The notes: generated from the letters alone by a model not told the origin. A stretch of DNA of 64,000 nucleotides from Rhodoferax sp. TS-BS-61-7 (GCF_002943465.1 NZ_PTQY01000005.1:292521-356520), one strand, 5' to 3'. Positions 54,039 through 62,514 are shown, numbered from the stretch's first letter. Program-made: numbers and translations.

Positions 54039-54649
54039 GCGCGCCCGCTTTGCCGCCGCTGTGGCTGATGCAGGTGTGGCTGCCGCTGGGCTGGGCGGTG
54101 GTCTTGGCCTCCCTGGTGCTGGTGGTCGTCCATCGCTTTACCCGGCATCGCGGCGTGGTGTGGGGTTTGCCGCTGCTGGTGGCGCTGTGGGCCCTGCTGC
54201 CTGGCGAGTTGTCACCCGCCTATTGGCTGGGCCTGGCGTTCCAGGCACCCAGTGTGCTGTTGGTGCTGGTGTGCGCCTGGTGGAGTGGCAGCACGTTGCG
54301 TGGCGCACCTGTGGTGGCCCGCCCCGGCAAACCCTGGGTCGCTTTGGTGCTGGTCGCCCTGGTGGTGGGCTGGCTGTTGCTGCTGGACACCCTGGCCCAA
54401 CTGCCTGTGGCCTTGTACGCGCTGGGCTTTGACGCGCCGGCCCTGGCCGTGGTTGCCCTGGCCACTCTGCTGCCCCTGCTGCAGGCCGGTGCCGCCCGGC
54501 GCGTGAGCACTTGGCTGGCACCGCTGGCCGTGCTGCTCTTCGTGCTGCTGCGCCTGCCTACCGGTAATGTGTGGGACGCCGTGCTGGACCCCTGGCTGTG
54601 GCTGGGGCTGCATGGCTACTTGCTGCGGGTTGTGCTGAGGCGCTCCTGA
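54035..54649 (+). CDS. Hypothetical polytopic membrane protein
   Basis: 204 residues with about six hydrophobic helices (LPLGWAVVLASLVLVVV; GLPLLVALWALL; APSVLLVLVCAWW; PWVALVLVALVVGWLLLL; LAVVALATLLPLLQ; LAPLAVLLFVLL). No family motif recognised. Translationally coupled (ATGA) to the sialidase-like gene and immediately followed by a dispersed repeat. Could be a membrane partner of the upstream protein. Confidence 0.7.
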   Translation: MSAPALPPLWLMQVWLPLGWAVVLASLVLVVVHRFTRHRGVVWGLPLLVALWALLPGELSPAYWLGLAFQAPSVLLVLVCAWWSGSTLRGAPVVARPGKPWVALVLVALVVGWLLLLDTLAQLPVALYALGFDAPALAVVALATLLPLLQAGAARRVSTWLAPLAVLLFVLLRLPTGNVWDAVLDPWLWLGLHGYLLRVVLRRS

Positions 54650-54706
54650 TTTGATAGCTGTTTGCGCAATAAATACGGGGGCTAGAGGCCAAAATGGCTA
54701 TAAATC
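54649..54706 (+). repeat. Dispersed comamonad-type repeat, copy 4
   Basis: TTTGATAGCTGTTTGCGCAA, then TACGGGGGCTAGAGGCC and AAAATGGCTATAAAT. It begins at the TGA stop of the preceding membrane-protein gene and is the closest match to the copy read in frame at 48421. Confidence 0.75.
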
Positions 54707-54788
54707 TAGGCTCCAATCCGGCTGAACGCCCTCTCTGCAATTGCCGCTGCAGTGGGAACTTCGTCTGCCGGTATCACTCCACCTCTGC

Positions 54789-55697
54789 ATGTACCGCAGA
54801 ACCACCCTGGCCGCCCTGGCCACACTCCCTAGCCTGATCACCACGCCATTTGCCAGCGCCGCCAGCCAGCCGCTGCTGCAGGCGCTCAAGCCCTCGCCGC
54901 GTTTGCCGGTGTTGTTTGTGGGGCATGGCAGCCCCATGAATGCGATTGAAGACAACGCGTGGCGGCGCAGCTGGCAGGCCATGGGGGCCGAGCTGCTGGC
55001 GCGTGGCGTGCGGCCGCAGCTCATTCTGTGTATTTCGGCGCATTGGCTCACACCGGGCTGGCAGCTCACCGGCATGGCGCAACCCAAGACGATTCACGAC
55101 TTTGGCGGCTTTCCGCAAGCCCTGTTCGACCAGCAGTACCCGGCGCCCGGTGCGCCCGCGGTGGCGCGCAGCCTGGCCAGCGCGCTCAAGTCGCCCGCCA
55201 CCGGCGCGCCCTTGGGGGTGGATACGCAGCAATGGGGTTTTGACCACGGCACCTGGTCGGTGCTCAAGCCCATGTTTCCCAAGGCCGATATTCCGGTGCT
55301 GCAGCTCAGCATGGACTACAGCCGCGCGCCTTCGGAGCACTACGCATTGGGCCGGCAATTGCAGGCGCTGCGTGAACGTGGTGTGTTGATTGTGGGCAGC
55401 GGCAACATCGTGCACAACCTGCGCGCCACGCGCCAGGACGCCGCGGTGAACGAAGCCTACGACTGGGCGCAGGAATTCGATACGGTGGTGCAAAACCAGA
55501 TCAAGAAGGGGCAGCTGGACGCGCTGCAAAACTTCTTGTCGCTCGGTGCAGTGGCCCAGCAGGCGCACCCCTCGCACGACCATTACCTGCCCTTGCTGTA
55601 TGCGGCCGGTGCAGCCCGCGCCAGCGAGATGCCGCGCTTCTTCAACACGGGTTTCCAGTCCGCGTCCATCTCCATGCGCTCGGTGCTCTGGGGCTAA
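54789..55697 (+). CDS. LigB-type extradiol dioxygenase (4,5-DOPA dioxygenase family), exported
   Basis: 302 residues. N-terminal signal (YRRTTLAALATLPS, through ASAASQ; it may use Tat, although the motif is incomplete), then the DODA/YgiD fold: PVLFVGHGSPMNAI, ILCISAHWL, IHDFGGFPQALF, WGFDHGTWSVL, HPSHDHYLPLL. These hold the metal His residues of class III extradiol dioxygenases. Start at ATG 54789 gives a full signal peptide. Confidence 0.87.
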   Translation: MYRRTTLAALATLPSLITTPFASAASQPLLQALKPSPRLPVLFVGHGSPMNAIEDNAWRRSWQAMGAELLARGVRPQLILCISAHWLTPGWQLTGMAQPKTIHDFGGFPQALFDQQYPAPGAPAVARSLASALKSPATGAPLGVDTQQWGFDHGTWSVLKPMFPKADIPVLQLSMDYSRAPSEHYALGRQLQALRERGVLIVGSGNIVHNLRATRQDAAVNEAYDWAQEFDTVVQNQIKKGQLDALQNFLSLGAVAQQAHPSHDHYLPLLYAAGAARASEMPRFFNTGFQSASISMRSVLWG

Positions 55698-55709
55698 CGA
55701 AGCGGGGCC

Positions 55710-56501
55710 TCAGCCCTTGCCCAGCGGCGGGCCGCCAAACAGGGCCGACGCGTTGCTGATGGGACCCAGTTCGGCGGCCGTGGCCAGCAGGGGCTCGGCC
55801 AGCGCATGCATGCGCTCCAGCGTCAGCCGCAGCTTGGGGCCGGCAATGCTGATGACGCCAATGACCTCCTTGCGCTGGTAGACCGGGGCAGCCATGGCCG
55901 TCATGCCGGGGGCAAACACCTCGTCGATCATGGCGTAACCGCGCACGCGCGCGGCGTGCAGGTAGCCCAGCAGGGCCTTGACGGTGGTGGGGGCGCGCGG
56001 GCCGTAATCCTCCGGTGTGCCAAAGCCCTGGCGGGACACCATTTCCATGGCGCGCTCATCACTCATGGTGAGCAGCCAGGCGTGGCCGGATGCGGTGCAA
56101 GAGAGGCGGGCGTCCATGCCCATGTCGGGGTCGTAACGCAGGCCCTTGCGCATGCCCTGGGACTTGGCCACCCAGGTCAGGCGCTCACCATCCACCAGCG
56201 ACAGGCGCACCAGTTCGCCTGAGGTCTGGGCCAGGCGGTCCAGCAGGGGCTCGGCAATATCCACCATGCCCACGTTGCTGAGGTAGCCCAAGCCTAGCGA
56301 GGCCAGTTTGGTGGTGAGCAGGTAGTCGCCATGCGCCCGTGCCTGGCGCACATAGCCGCGCTGTTGCAGGTCGGCCAGCAAGCGGTGGCAAGCGCTCAGG
56401 GGGATGTCCAGCTCGCTGGCCAGTTGCGCCAGCGGGTAGCCATCCGGGTGGGCGGCCATGTGTTCCAGGATCTGCAGTCCCCGGACCAGGGCGGTGCTCA
56501 T
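55710..56501 (-). CDS. IclR-family transcriptional regulator
   Basis: 263 residues. N-terminal winged helix (MSTALVRGLQILEHMAAHPDG; LAQLASELDIPLSACHRLLADLQQRGYV) and IclR effector domain (LSLVDGERLTWVAKSQG, CTASGHAWLLTM, GYAMIDEVFAPGMTAMAAPV, GVISIAGPKLR). Divergent from dctP; an extended palindrome lies in between. Probably responds to a quinate/shikimate-type or related aromatic acid ligand, as inferred from neighbours. Confidence 0.93.
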   Translation of the reverse strand: MSTALVRGLQILEHMAAHPDGYPLAQLASELDIPLSACHRLLADLQQRGYVRQARAHGDYLLTTKLASLGLGYLSNVGMVDIAEPLLDRLAQTSGELVRLSLVDGERLTWVAKSQGMRKGLRYDPDMGMDARLSCTASGHAWLLTMSDERAMEMVSRQGFGTPEDYGPRAPTTVKALLGYLHAARVRGYAMIDEVFAPGMTAMAAPVYQRKEVIGVISIAGPKLRLTLERMHALAEPLLATAAELGPISNASALFGGPPLGKG

Positions 56502-56520
56502 GGAGGTTCCTTTTTATATG

Positions 56521-56554
56521 GAGAAATGATTTTCCAACTTGGAAAGTATTTCTC
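56521..56554. promoter_or_regulatory. Extended IclR-type palindrome
   Basis: The core TTTCCAACTTGGAAA (56531-56545) is a perfect palindrome, framed by GAGAAAT (56521-56527) and ATTTCTC (56548-56554). It resembles the TGGAAATNATTTCCA type of IclR site. It lies 20 bases upstream of the iclR start and about 85 upstream of dctP, fitting divergent control. Confidence 0.65.
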
Positions 56555-56638
56555 ATCGATTCCAAATAATAGCGGCGAGAACACTGCAGGCCACCAAGCC
56601 TGCTGCTGCCACTCACCCTAACAACAGGAGACATCACC

Positions 56639-57652
56639 ATGCAACACCCCTTTCCACGCCGCCTTGTGCTGGCACTTTGCCTGGGCCTGGCAGGCCTGGG
56701 CGCCCAGGCCCAGGACATCCAGGAGCGCACCATCAAGTTCGGCCACCTGAACAACGCCGGCCATCCCACCAGCCTGGGCGTGCGCAAGTTTGCCGAGATC
56801 GTTGCGGCCAAGAGCGGCGGCAAGATCAAGGTGCAGGAGTTCGCCGCTTCCGCGCTTGGCAACGAGCTGCAGCAACAGGCAGCGCTGCAAGGTGGCGTGC
56901 AGGAGATGCTGGTGGCATCGACCACCTCGCTCAACGGCATCGTCAAGGAATTTGGCCTGCTCGACTTTCCTTTCCTGTTTGCCAATGCCAAGCAGGCGGA
57001 TGCCTTGGTAGATGGCCCGCTCGGTAAGGCACTGGCTGCCAAGTTGCCGGAGAAAGGCCTGCTCGTCCTGGGATTCTTCGACCTGGGCTTTCGCAATGTC
57101 ACCAACAGCAAGCGACCGATCATGAAAGGGTCGGATCTGGAAGGCCTGAAGCTGCGCGTGATCCCGAACCCGGTGTTTCTGGAAACCTTCAAGACTTTCA
57201 AGGCCAACCCCGTGCCCATGGCCTTTGCCGAGCTGTATGGCGCGCTCGAAAGCAAAGCGGTCGATGGCCAGGAGAATCCTTTTGCCGTGATTGAGTCGAG
57301 CAAGCTCTATGAAGTCCAGAAGTACGTGAGCGGTACCAACCATGTGTACGCGACCAATCCCATTCAGATCAGCAAGCGTTTCTGGGACCGCCTCTCTGCG
57401 GTAGAGCAAAAGCTTATTCAAGACGCGGCCACCGAAGCCCAGAACTGGCAGCGCGTTGTTAGCCGCGAAGTCTCTAGCAAGGCCTTGGGCGAGCTGATGG
57501 CCAAGGGCATGGTCTACAACGACATTCCGCCCGCCGAACTGGCCCGCATGCGTGCCGATGTGCGCCCTGTGTACGACAAGTTCTCCGCTGCTTACGATCC
57601 TGCGACAGTGACCCTGTTCAAGGCCGAACTGGAACGGGTCTCGAAGCTGTGA
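56639..57652 (+). CDS. dctP: TRAP transporter solute-binding protein (DctP), orphan copy
   Basis: 337 residues. Signal peptide (about 1-24, ending GAQAQ), then DctP-type TRAP binding fold: FGHLNNAGHPTSLGVRKFAE, LDFPFLFANAKQADAL, the Arg-containing LEGLKLRVIPNPVFLET, and AVDGQENPFAVIES with YEVQKYVS. Similar throughout to the binding protein at 61499, but no dctQ or dctM gene follows; instead a 3-dehydroquinate dehydratase gene. It may use the membrane subunits encoded at 59555-61398. Confidence 0.92.
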   Translation: MQHPFPRRLVLALCLGLAGLGAQAQDIQERTIKFGHLNNAGHPTSLGVRKFAEIVAAKSGGKIKVQEFAASALGNELQQQAALQGGVQEMLVASTTSLNGIVKEFGLLDFPFLFANAKQADALVDGPLGKALAAKLPEKGLLVLGFFDLGFRNVTNSKRPIMKGSDLEGLKLRVIPNPVFLETFKTFKANPVPMAFAELYGALESKAVDGQENPFAVIESSKLYEVQKYVSGTNHVYATNPIQISKRFWDRLSAVEQKLIQDAATEAQNWQRVVSREVSSKALGELMAKGMVYNDIPPAELARMRADVRPVYDKFSAAYDPATVTLFKAELERVSKL

Positions 57653-57657
57653 ATCCC

Positions 57658-58095
57658 ATGAAATTCCTCGTCTTACACGGTCCCAACCTCAACCTGTTCG
57701 GGCGGCGTGAGCCCCATATCTACGGCACCACCACACTGGCCGAGATCAACAGCAAGCTGCAGACCCTGGCTGCCGAGTTGGGGGTGGAGCTGGAGATCCT
57801 TCAGTCCAACCACGAGGGCACGTTGATCGACAAGCTGCACGAGTGCATCGACACGGTGCAGGGCGCCTTGCTGAACCCGGCCGGGCTCACCCAGCACGGC
57901 GTGCCGCTGCACGATGCGATCAAAGCCATGCCTTTTCCGGTGCTGGAAATCCACATGTCCAACATCGCAGCGCGGGAGCCCTGGCGCTCACACTCCATCA
58001 TCTCGCCGGCGGTGAAGGCCACGATCCAGGGGCTGGGCTGGCGCTCGTACACCATGGGGCTGCGCGCGCTGGTGGAGCTGGCGCAGGACGCCTAG
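57658..58095 (+). CDS. aroQ: Type II 3-dehydroquinate dehydratase-like protein (divergent copy)
   Basis: 145 residues. HGPNLNLFGRREP and catalytic Tyr22 in HIYGTTTLAEIN with Arg17 are as expected; IHMSNIAAREPWRSHS gives the active-site His and Arg. The substrate-binding motif, usually NxGAYTHTS, reads NPAGLTQHG, so the conserved His is Gln. The enzyme may act on a related substrate. Start chosen at ATG 57658; a GTG at 57649 overlapping dctP would add three residues. Followed by a strong terminator. Confidence 0.8.
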   Translation: MKFLVLHGPNLNLFGRREPHIYGTTTLAEINSKLQTLAAELGVELEILQSNHEGTLIDKLHECIDTVQGALLNPAGLTQHGVPLHDAIKAMPFPVLEIHMSNIAAREPWRSHSIISPAVKATIQGLGWRSYTMGLRALVELAQDA

Positions 58096-58098
58096 GCA

Positions 58099-58140
58099 AA
58101 AAAAGGGCCAGCCCTTTGGGGGCTGGCCCTTTTTGTTTTT
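58099..58140 (+). terminator. Intrinsic terminator after dctP-aroQ
   Basis: AAAGGGCCAGCCC / GGGCTGGCCCTTTT perfect stem with a five-base loop and a TTTTTGTTTTT tail, beginning three bases after the aroQ stop. Confidence 0.92.
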
Positions 58141-58168
58141 GGGGTGCGCCAGATTCAGCGCACCACCC

Positions 58169-58300
58169 TTACAGGCAACACGCCAGCATCTGCAGGCAGC
58201 ACTCGGCCAGGTCGCCGCAGCAGTCGCTTGCGGCAAAAGCCAGGGCCGAAGTCGCCATCAGCAAAGCGCCGGCGGTGAGTTTGAACAATGTGGATCGCAT
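58169..58300 (-). CDS. Small Cys-rich secreted peptide
   Basis: 43 residues. Signal peptide MRSTLFKLTAGALLMATSAL...AFA, then a mature part of about 20 residues with three CC pairs (SDCCGD, AECCLQ, LACCL). Likely binds a soft metal such as Cu(I) or is disulfide-linked; function not known. The ATG has a clear context with the signal peptide; length is too short for most gene finders. Located 54 bases downstream of the Cys-rich gene on the same strand, probably one transcript. Confidence 0.65.
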   Translation of the reverse strand: MRSTLFKLTAGALLMATSALAFAASDCCGDLAECCLQMLACCL

Positions 58301-58354
58301 GGTGTTTTCCTAAAAATGTAATTCGCAAAATTGGGTATGAGACAAAACCCGGCG

Positions 58355-58645
58355 TCAGTCAGGCGGACTCCAGATGGGGTGCACCGGGCCATCCGGCGCC
58401 CGGTCATGGCCTGAGCGGGCGAATACCACACCCGGTGTGAACGCAAAAGCCGGCGCACGCGCCATGCTGGCGGCAGGGGCCGCGCAGGCTTGGCACACCA
58501 CCATGGCGGCGCAGCCGGGCATGTCGTGGCACATGGTTTCACAGCAGTCGCCATGCAGGGGCATGGGGGCAGACCGGGCACCACTGCTGTAGGCGCTCAG
58601 GGCCAATGCCAAGCTCAACAGGGTGATCCAAAGGGTTCTGCGCAT
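58355..58645 (-). CDS. Small secreted Cys/His-rich protein, possible copper homeostasis
   Basis: 96 residues. Signal peptide (about 1-25), then a metal-site-like cluster DCCETMCHDMPGC and VVCQAC, followed by a Pro-rich tail HPIWSPPD. Proteins of this layout occur near copper resistance genes (recalled impression), but none is adjacent here. Start at ATG 58645 gives a complete signal; ORF upstream would add seven residues. Precedes the 43-residue peptide. Confidence 0.6.
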   Translation of the reverse strand: MRRTLWITLLSLALALSAYSSGARSAPMPLHGDCCETMCHDMPGCAAMVVCQACAAPAASMARAPAFAFTPGVVFARSGHDRAPDGPVHPIWSPPD

Positions 58646-58714
58646 GGTGGAAATGTAACGTCTCAAAGGGTTTCTAGCGAATGTCGGGGACTTGCAGCCT
58701 CCTATACTCGTGAA

Positions 58715-59392
58715 ATGAACCAGTCAGTACATTCCGCGGGAAGCACCACATCCCCAGCCAAGCCGGTGGCCGCGCCCTCGCGTACCAACGACCCGGCGCG
58801 CACCATGGCTGGCATCCTGGCGGTGGCGACCAAGGAGTTTGCGGCCAAGGGACTGAGTGGTGGGCGCATCGACGCGATTGCCGAGGCTACGCACACCAGC
58901 AAACGCATGATTTATTACTACTACGGCAGCAAAGAGGGGCTGTACGTGGCGGTGCTGGAGGAGTCGTACCGGCGCATGCGCCAGATCGAGGGGCAGTTGC
59001 ACCTGGAGGACATGGAGCCGGAGGCGGCGCTGCGCCGGCTGGTGGAGTTCACCTTCGACCGGCATGCGGATAACGAGGACTTCATCCGCCTGGTGATGAA
59101 CGAAAACATTGAGCAGGGCAGCTACCTGGCACAGAGCAAGACCATTCAGCAGCTCAATGTGCCTGCCATCCAGGCGATTCGCCAGCTCTATGACCGGGGG
59201 GTGCAGCAGGGCGTCTTTCGCCCGGGGCTGGATCCGGTAGACATCCACGCGTCCATTTCGGCGCTGACGTTTTTCAACGTGTCCAATCGCCACACATTCG
59301 GACTGATCTTCAAGGACAAGGCGCAGAACGCACAGTCCGACGCGCGCCGCACCAGCATCACCGAGATGGTGGTGCGCTTCGTGCGCAAGTAA
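58715..59392 (+). CDS. TetR-family transcriptional regulator
   Basis: 225 residues. N-terminal HTH (about 30-80: RTMAGILAVATKEFAAKGLSG, IDAIAEATHTSKRMIYYYYGSKEGLYVAVLEESY) and a helical ligand-binding domain with a C-terminal TetR_C segment. Immediately upstream of the TRAP/quinate operon on the same strand, with an inverted repeat TTCGTAC-N10-GTACGAA between them. Likely repressor of that operon. Start chosen at ATG 58715; a longer frame upstream overlaps the divergent Cys-rich gene. Confidence 0.9.
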   Translation: MNQSVHSAGSTTSPAKPVAAPSRTNDPARTMAGILAVATKEFAAKGLSGGRIDAIAEATHTSKRMIYYYYGSKEGLYVAVLEESYRRMRQIEGQLHLEDMEPEAALRRLVEFTFDRHADNEDFIRLVMNENIEQGSYLAQSKTIQQLNVPAIQAIRQLYDRGVQQGVFRPGLDPVDIHASISALTFFNVSNRHTFGLIFKDKAQNAQSDARRTSITEMVVRFVRK

Positions 59393-59516
59393 TCCGGCAG
59401 TCTTGGTATGGCTTGTGCGCAGGGAGGGCGTACAAGTCATTCACTTTCGGCATAACAGCTTTCCCGGCTATGCGAGATAGATCTAGGGAAAACCCGCATC
59501 TCATAAAACTAACTAG

Positions 59517-59540
59517 TTCGTACATTAACAAGCGTACGAA
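59517..59540. promoter_or_regulatory. Candidate TetR operator upstream of dctQ
   Basis: TTCGTAC (59517-59523) and GTACGAA (59534-59540) form perfect seven-base arms around a ten-base spacer. AACTAGTT (59511-59518) overlaps its left arm. It lies 15 bases upstream of the dctQ start, where binding would block transcription. Confidence 0.6.
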
Positions 59541-59554
59541 ATCTGGAGCGATGT

Positions 59555-60103
59555 GTGGTCAAGAAATTTATCAATGGGTACTGCAAGCTGCTGGGCTACC
59601 TGATTGCTGCCGCACTGGCGCTGATGGTGGTGCTGGTGTTTGGCAACGTGGTCATGCGCTACGCCTTTAACTCGGGTTTCACCCTGTCCGAAGAGCTGTC
59701 GCGCTGGTTGTTTGTGTGGGTCACGTTTATGGGCGCGGTGGTGGCTTTGCACGAAAAAGCCCACCTGGGCACCGACATGCTGGTGGGCCGCCTGGGCGCC
59801 GCGGGCAAGAAGGTCTGCATGGCCTTGTCTCTGGTGTTGATGCTGTATTGCCTGTGGCTGGTGTTCAAAGGTTCGTATGACCAGTACCTCGTCAACAAGG
59901 ACTCCACCAGCCCGGTGATGGAAGTGTCGATGGGTATTTTTTATGCGTCCGGCCTGGTGTTTGCCGTGTTGGGCGCGCCCATCGTGCTGATGGACTTGTG
60001 GCGCCTGTTGAGCGGCCAGGTCGATGACGCACACCTCGTATGGATTCAAGAGTCCGAGGAGGCCCCGCACGGTGGCGACTCGGGCCCCCATTCCCGCGCC
60101 TGA
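59555..60103 (+). CDS. dctQ: TRAP transporter small permease (DctQ)
   Basis: 182 residues with four hydrophobic helices. VFGNVVMRYAFN, LSEELSRWLFVWVTFMGAVVALHEKAHLGTDM are typical of DctQ. Starts at GTG 59555 with GGAG six bases before; an ATG at 59551 is out of frame. The C-terminal tail is acidic and cytoplasmic. Partner of DctM. Confidence 0.92.
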   Translation: MVKKFINGYCKLLGYLIAAALALMVVLVFGNVVMRYAFNSGFTLSEELSRWLFVWVTFMGAVVALHEKAHLGTDMLVGRLGAAGKKVCMALSLVLMLYCLWLVFKGSYDQYLVNKDSTSPVMEVSMGIFYASGLVFAVLGAPIVLMDLWRLLSGQVDDAHLVWIQESEEAPHGGDSGPHSRA

Positions 60104-60120
60104 TCCCGGAGCTGACTGAC

Positions 60121-61398
60121 ATGACGATTGCAATTTTTCTGGGCTCTTTGCTGGCGGCCATGGCCCTGGGTGTGCCGATCGCGTTTGCCTTGCTGCTGTG
60201 CGGCGCTGCGCTGATGTGGCAGATGAACATGTTTGATGCGCAGATCCTGGCGCAAAACGTGATTGAAGGCTCCAACAGCTTTCCGCTGCTGGCGGTGCCG
60301 TTTTTCATGCTGGCCGGCGAGATCATGAATGCGGGTGGCCTGTCGCGCCGTATCGTCAATTTCGCCATGGCGCTGGTGGGCCACATCAAGGGCGGCCTGG
60401 GTTATGTGACGATTGTGGCGGCCGTGATCATGGCGTCGCTCTCGGGCTCTGCGGTGGCCGATGCGGCTGCGCTGGCCGCCCTGTTGTTGCCCATGATGGT
60501 GGCGGCGGGCCATGACCGCGCCCGCTCGGCCGGCCTGATTGCTTCGGCCGGCATCATCGCCCCCATCATTCCGCCCAGCATCGGCTTTGTGATTTTTGGC
60601 GTGGCGGCCAACGTGTCGATTTCCAAGCTGTTCATGGCCGGCATCTTCCCGGGCGTGTGGCTGGCTCTGTCGCTGGTGGTGACCTGGTGGTGGCTGGTGC
60701 GCAAGGAAACCATTGTTCCCCCGCCGCGCAAGAGTGCGGGTGACGTGCTGGAGGCCATGCGCCTGGCCACCTGGGCGCTGGTGTTGCCCTTCATCATTGT
60801 GTTCGGCCTGAAGTTTGGGGTCTTTACCCCCACGGAGGCGGCGGTGGTGGCGGCGGTGTACTCGCTGTTTGTCTCGACGGTCATTTACCGGGAACTGAGT
60901 TTCAGCAAGCTGGTGCCCTTGTTTGTGGCGGCTGCCAAAACCAGTGCGGTGGTGATGTTCCTGGTGGCAGCGGCCATGGTGTCGGCCTGGATGATTACCG
61001 TGGCCAACCTGCCCGGCCAGGTGGTGGAGCTGCTGCAGCCCTTGCTGGACAGCCCGCGTTTGCTGATGCTGGCGATCATGATTCTGACCATTGTGGTGGG
61101 CACGGCACTGGACATGACGCCCACGATTCTGTTGCTGACACCGGTGTTGATGCCGGTAGTCAAAGCCGCAGGTATTGACCCGGTGTACTTCGGTGTGATG
61201 TTCATCATCAACAACGCGATTGGCCTGATCACCCCGCCGGTGGGCACCGTGCTGAATGCGGTTGCCGGTGTGGGCAAGGTGGGCATGGACGAAGTGACCA
61301 AAGGGGTGTTGCCTTTTATGTTTGCGCAGTTCGCCATCATGTTTTTGATGGTCGCCTTCCCGCAGCTGGTGATGGTGCCGGCCCGCTGGTTTTATTGA
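60121..61398 (+). CDS. dctM: TRAP transporter large permease (DctM)
   Basis: 425 residues with about 12 hydrophobic segments. FLGSLLAAMALGVPIAFALLLC, LLAVPFFMLAGEIMNAGGLSRRIV, ASLSGSAVADAAALAALLLPMM, IIPPSIGFVIFGVAANVSI, and NNAIGLITPPVGTVLN are diagnostic. Substrate translocation path, driven by Na+ or H+. Seventeen bases after dctQ. The start is the ATG giving MTIAIFL. Confidence 0.95.
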   Translation: MTIAIFLGSLLAAMALGVPIAFALLLCGAALMWQMNMFDAQILAQNVIEGSNSFPLLAVPFFMLAGEIMNAGGLSRRIVNFAMALVGHIKGGLGYVTIVAAVIMASLSGSAVADAAALAALLLPMMVAAGHDRARSAGLIASAGIIAPIIPPSIGFVIFGVAANVSISKLFMAGIFPGVWLALSLVVTWWWLVRKETIVPPPRKSAGDVLEAMRLATWALVLPFIIVFGLKFGVFTPTEAAVVAAVYSLFVSTVIYRELSFSKLVPLFVAAAKTSAVVMFLVAAAMVSAWMITVANLPGQVVELLQPLLDSPRLLMLAIMILTIVVGTALDMTPTILLLTPVLMPVVKAAGIDPVYFGVMFIINNAIGLITPPVGTVLNAVAGVGKVGMDEVTKGVLPFMFAQFAIMFLMVAFPQLVMVPARWFY

Positions 61399-61410
61399 TA
61401 GTTAACGGCA

Positions 61411-61450
61411 GCCGGGCGTGCTTGGGTACGCCACGTCCGGCAGGCTTTTT
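61411..61450 (+). terminator. Hairpin with T-tract between dctM and dctP
   Basis: Stem GCCGGGCGTG / CACGTCCGGC (ten pairs, one G-U; 61411-61420 with 61432-61441), then AGGCTTTTTGT. It resembles an intrinsic terminator placed just after the permease gene, 49 bases before the dctP start, so it may weaken or separate transcripts. Confidence 0.65.
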
Positions 61451-61498
61451 GTAATGCGTACAGCCGCTCTCGGTTCCCATAATTTCAGGAGACAAGTC

Positions 61499-62506
61499 AT
61501 GAAACGTTTAGTCCTCAAAGCCATTGCCGCAGCCGCTGTCCTCGCCACTTTTGGCGTGGCCCAGGCACAAGAAATCCGTGAACACACGATCAAGTTCGCC
61601 ACCCAAAACCCCAAGGGCCACCCCATGGTGCTGGGCATGGAGCGTTTTGCCGAAAACGTGAGCAAGAAGTCGGGCGGCAAGATCAAGGTCAACCTGTTCC
61701 CCGGCGGCGTGCTGGGCGGTGACCAGGCCAATGTGTCCGCCGTGCAGGGCGGTACGCTGGAAATGGTGGTGCTCAACACCGGCATCCTGGCCAGCGTGGC
61801 CAAAGAGCTGGCTATTTTTGACTTTCCTTTCCTGATCAGCTCTGCCCAAGAGGCCGATGCGCTGGTGGACGGCCCCGTGGGCAAGAGGCTGCACGCCAAG
61901 CTGGAAGAGCGCGGCATTGTGGGCCTGTCCTACTGGGAGCTGGGTTTTCGCAACATCACCAACAGCAAGCGCGCCATCCTCAAGGTGGAAGACATTGAAG
62001 GCCTGAAGCTGCGCGTGATCCCCAACCCCATCAACGTGGACTGGGTGAAGGCCCTGGGCGCCAACCCCACACCGCTGCCGTTCCCCGAGGTGTACGCCGC
62101 GCTGGAGCAAAAGGCGATTGACGGCCAGGAGAACCCCCTGACCGTGATCAACGCCAACAAGCTGTACGAAGTGCAAAAGTACGTCACGCTGACCAACCAC
62201 CAGTACAACCCCCAGTCGGTGATCATCAGCAAGAAGTTTTGGGACACCCTGAACGCGGCCGAGAAGAAGGTGATTGACGAAGCCTCGGACGACGCGACCA
62301 AGTACCAGCGCGAGCAGTCTCGCGCCCAAGCCGCCGCTGCGGTGGATGGCCTCAAAAAAGGTGGCATGACGGTGAGCGAATTCACACCGGCCGAACTGAC
62401 CAAACTGCGCGACAAGATGAAGCCCGTGGTGGCCAAGTACAGCGCCAACGTGGGCGAAGCCACCGTGGCCGAAGTACAGGCCGAACTGGCCAAGATCCGC
62501 AAGTAA
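61499..62506 (+). CDS. dctP: TRAP transporter solute-binding protein (DctP)
   Basis: 335 residues. Signal peptide (about 1-23, ending VAQAQ). DctP fold: KFATQNPKGHPMVLGMERFAE, FDFPFLISSAQEADALVD, ITNSKRAILKVEDIEGLKLRVIPNPINVD with the carboxylate-binding Arg, AIDGQENPLTVINANKLYEVQKY. The operon's aroQ and shikimate-dehydrogenase-like genes suggest quinate, shikimate or dehydroshikimate as ligand (inference). It is bracketed by two strong RNA hairpins. Paralogue of the binding protein at 56639. Confidence 0.94.
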   Translation: MKRLVLKAIAAAAVLATFGVAQAQEIREHTIKFATQNPKGHPMVLGMERFAENVSKKSGGKIKVNLFPGGVLGGDQANVSAVQGGTLEMVVLNTGILASVAKELAIFDFPFLISSAQEADALVDGPVGKRLHAKLEERGIVGLSYWELGFRNITNSKRAILKVEDIEGLKLRVIPNPINVDWVKALGANPTPLPFPEVYAALEQKAIDGQENPLTVINANKLYEVQKYVTLTNHQYNPQSVIISKKFWDTLNAAEKKVIDEASDDATKYQREQSRAQAAAAVDGLKKGGMTVSEFTPAELTKLRDKMKPVVAKYSANVGEATVAEVQAELAKIRK

Positions 62507-62514
62507 GCACCGTC

